A stretch of DNA of 64,000 nt from Methyloprofundus sedimenti (GTDB taxonomy: Bacteria > Pseudomonadota > Gammaproteobacteria > Methylococcales > Methylomonadaceae), in NCBI RefSeq assembly GCF_002072955.1, contig NZ_LPUF01000001.1, forward strand, positions 1,510,896 through 1,574,895. The letters are read 5' to 3'. The position numbers and the translations under genes are program-made. Each line of letters starts with the position of its first letter. The first letter of the stretch is position 1. The notes under the pieces are model-generated. The model saw nothing but the letters and a program-made list of their open reading frames with translations. It ran no database searches and was not told the origin of the DNA. This document shows positions 62,081 through 64,000 of the stretch, one piece after another.

Positions 62081-62644
62081 CAACAAGAAGGTCATGCAAG
62101 AGTGCCTTCAAACTATAAAACATCGGATGGATATAAATTAGGTATTTGGGTCAGTACTCAAAGGCGTGGTAGGGAACAATTAGCAGCGAAATATATATCA
62201 CAATTAGAATTATTACCAGGATGGGGTTGGGATCCATTAGAGTTTCAATGGGATCAAGGATATTCCTATCTAGAGAAGTATGTTCAACAGCAAGGTCATG
62301 CAAGAGTTCCTTCAACGTATAAAACCGAAGATGAATATTATTTGGGGAGATGGGTTAGGACCCAAAGAAAACAAATAGAACAATTAACACCTGAACGACT
62401 TTCAAAATTAGAATCACTGGAGAGTTGGGTTTGGGATCCATTAGAATTTAATTGGGAAGAGGGCTTTGCTTATTTAAAGCAATATGTTCAACAACACGGT
62501 CATTCAAGAATTCCATATAAATATAAAGTAGCGGATGGGTTTAACTTGGGACGTTGGGCTGCTAGGCAAAGGAGAAATAAGGTTCAATTAACAGCAGAAC
62601 GGATATTGAAACTAGATTCGATAAGTTTTGATTGGGTGGTATGA
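62081..62644 (+). pseudogene. Helicase-associated repeat protein, 3' part (repeats 7-9) after IS3
   Basis: 187 codons and a stop. Continues repeat 7 (QQEGHARVPSNYKTSDGYKL...), then repeat 8 from 62249 and repeat 9 from 62453, which ends early (KLDSISFDWVV). With the 5' part it gives a protein of ~1258 residues with nine HA repeats. A start codon in the IS3 end could make the fragment translatable by itself. Confidence 0.88.
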
Positions 62645-62649
62645 GAGTG

Positions 62650-62899
62650 ATCAAGGGGGCAGCCAGTAATACCGCTACCAGTGAAACATTAAGTCGTTGA
62701 ATTATAATGGTTAAGTATGAATATTTTTCATCTTTTCTAAATATATGATCGCTTTAGAAACAATGACTTTAACCGTTGTATATTATTTTTCTGGTACAAT
62801 TTTTAATAAACGATTTTCGTAAGCTATTGTTTGTCACTGTAGTGTATATTATTAATGATTTATTTGACTGGTAGCGGTATTACTGGCTGCCCCCTTGAT
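62650..62899 (+). repeat. MITE-like element with 33-bp perfect terminal inverted repeats
   Basis: Arms at 62650-62682 and 62867-62899 are exact complements, beginning ATCAAGGGGGCAGCCAGTAA. The 184-bp interior is AT-rich and non-coding. It begins five bases after the helicase stop. No clear target duplication. Confidence 0.85.
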
Positions 62900-62983
62900 T
62901 TACATGGAAAATTTGCTCTGCTTACGCACCGTAAATTCCCAGTGATGCTGAGCGTTATAATTTTTAGCAAATATGAGAAGTAG

Positions 62984-63508
62984 TTGAATAAAAAAAATCC
63001 TATTCGTTTATCTACAAAAGCAATGACAGCATTGAGAAATGTTTACGATCCATCATTCAAGATAAGAACTAAAAAACTAGAAGATATCCAAGAATATAGC
63101 TTTTCTATCTTACTATATTGGAATCAAATCGAATCTTTAATTAAGCTTTTAAAGTACTACAAAAAAATCGATGAAGAATATCCTGATAAACTTAACTTTA
63201 TCAATAGAAGCTGGGGTATTTTAAAAAATCTACACCAAGCAAACAGCAACAATTATATTATTATTTTTGCTGATGGGAAGAAAACCAGTGAAAGCTTGTG
63301 GGGTACAAGAGATAGGATTGCACACGCCAGCCATATTGTAACTAAAGAAGAATACAATCAATTTAAAGAATCGGCTATATGGGTTTTTAGTCAGTTATTT
63401 ACTAATATGGCGGAAACATTTGATTTGGCGCATAATCAGTATTTAACACACAAGAAAAGTAAAGTACTTGCAAGTAAAAAAATAAACAAACCAATGGGGT
63501 CGGTATAG
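62984..63508 (+). CDS. Hypothetical protein, possible HEPN-type helical domain
   Basis: 174 residues from a TTG with GAGAAG upstream. Predicted mostly helical. The motif RDRIAH (~residues 109-114), preceded by long helices and followed by EEYNQFKESAIWVFSQLF, fits the R-x4-6-H signature of HEPN ribonuclease-like domains, though the match is short and could be chance. Basic tail (THKKSKVLASKKINKP). Its place behind the nuclease-helicase and beside a RAYT gene is typical of accessory defence genes. Confidence 0.5.
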   Translation: MNKKNPIRLSTKAMTALRNVYDPSFKIRTKKLEDIQEYSFSILLYWNQIESLIKLLKYYKKIDEEYPDKLNFINRSWGILKNLHQANSNNYIIIFADGKKTSESLWGTRDRIAHASHIVTKEEYNQFKESAIWVFSQLFTNMAETFDLAHNQYLTHKKSKVLASKKINKPMGSV

Positions 63509-63518
63509 ATTGAAATAG

Positions 63519-63549
63519 GACCCCTAGGGGTCAGGTCTTTGATTTATGA
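63519..63549 (+). promoter_or_regulatory. Palindrome and end motif upstream of RAYT
   Basis: GACCCCTAGGGGTC (63519-63532) is a perfect 14-bp palindrome, followed directly by AGGTCTTTGATTTATGA (63533-63549). The latter also starts the MITE-like unit at 16773. This is the sort of REP/guide arrangement RAYT enzymes recognise. Confidence 0.55.
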
Positions 63550-63597
63550 AATAGGTTGTGATATGTTATCAGCTAAAGAAAAATAAAGGATAGCAAG

Positions 63598-64000
63598 ATG
63601 GCTAGACCACTAAGGCTTGAATTTTCTGGCGCGTTGTATCATGTCACTTCCCGAGGAAATCGACAGGAAGCGATTTATGAAACCGATACCGACAGAGAAA
63701 ACTTTTTAACGATCTTATCTGAAGTGTGTAAGCGATATCATTGGCTCTGTCACGCCTATTGTCTGATGGGTAATCATTACCATTTACTGATTGAAACCCC
63801 CGAGGGGAATTTATCCCAGGGCATGCGGCAGTTAAACGGGAAATATACACAATCATTTAATCGTACTCATCAACATGTTGGGCATGTATTTCAAGGGCGT
63901 TATAAGGCCATCCTGGTGGATAAAGACAGCTATTTACTGGAATTATGCCGATATATCGTGCTGAATCCCGTGCGCGCTGGCATGGTGCGGTCGGCAAAAG
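63598..64000 (+). CDS. REP-associated tyrosine transposase (RAYT), 3' end outside window
   Basis: 134 codons visible from the ATG at 63598 (AAGGATAGCAAG is the SD). MARPLRLEFSGALYHVTSRGN is the canonical start. LMGNHYHLLIETPEGNLSQGM holds the HUH metal-binding pair HYH, and QGRYKAILVDKDSYLLELCRYIVLNPVRAGMV includes the catalytic Tyr region. A Y1 single-strand transposase that moves or maintains REP-type repeats. Confidence 0.95.
   Translation, partial: MARPLRLEFSGALYHVTSRGNRQEAIYETDTDRENFLTILSEVCKRYHWLCHAYCLMGNHYHLLIETPEGNLSQGMRQLNGKYTQSFNRTHQHVGHVFQGRYKAILVDKDSYLLELCRYIVLNPVRAGMVRSAK

Noticed and set aside
59566-62644. Regular 204-bp repeats considered as a CRISPR or satellite array
   Set aside because: The period is a whole number of codons, there are no spacers, and the translation is a conserved domain.
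1-64000. tRNA or rRNA genes
   Set aside because: Looked for cloverleaf-like segments and conserved rRNA words in the gaps and saw none; a covariance search would settle it.

Overview
The window looks like chromosome of a low-GC gammaproteobacterium, plausibly one of the Methylococcales methanotrophs. This is inferred from the mix of nitrate and cyanate assimilation genes, a protein kinase/phosphatase fusion, sulfide detoxification and a heavy load of insertion sequences. No methane-oxidation gene is present, so the assignment is tentative. I recognised no rRNA, tRNA or CRISPR array.

Layout. 0-11.4 kb is housekeeping: a truncated CNNM/CorC-type membrane protein, mgtE, rnt, mlaA, pyrC, an FmdB-type zinc ribbon, aspS, nadA and a CinA-like gene, with one IS30 copy between the first two. 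11.4-20 kb is an accessory region. An AbiTii gene lies in what looks like an integron-type cassette with a recognisable attC. An FRG-domain gene follows, then an IS110 copy interrupted by an IS701-like element, a TSUP (TauE/SafE) exporter, and an inverted IS110 copy. A ~225-bp duplication of the cinA 3' end brackets the two defence-like genes. 20-23 kb holds a yefM-yoeB toxin-antitoxin pair with its promoter and operator, a DODA-type dioxygenase and a cysteine synthase. 23.6-33.6 kb is a run of envelope genes: DUF2254, MscS with a BON domain, an exported phosphatidylserine decarboxylase-like protein, DUF389, a periplasmic binding protein and a META lipoprotein. 33.6-36.5 kb carries SRAP and umuDC.

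37.4-45.7 kb is a nitrogen block on the minus strand: a DmsB-DmsC-like fusion, a NasA-type molybdoenzyme, cynS, a PP2C/Ser-Thr kinase fusion and a formate/nitrite-family transporter. The molybdoenzyme and the transporter both have sigma-54-like promoters, and the molybdoenzyme leader contains an intrinsic terminator, an arrangement like known nas operons. Two inverted copies of a small terminal-inverted-repeat element bracket the cynS-kinase-transporter part.

46-49.5 kb is an outer-membrane protein gene split by the second IS30 copy, which itself carries a second IS701-like copy. 49.8-54.3 kb is a sulfur cluster: SulP, sulfide:quinone oxidoreductase, and persulfide dioxygenase fused to rhodanese. 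54.8-57 kb holds DUF3754 and DUF2959 genes. 57-64 kb is a second defence-like region: trxB and RAYT remnants, a nuclease-helicase with nine 68-residue helicase-associated repeats disrupted by an IS3 element, a short-element pair of long inverted repeats, a possible HEPN protein, and a REP-associated tyrosine transposase cut by the window end.
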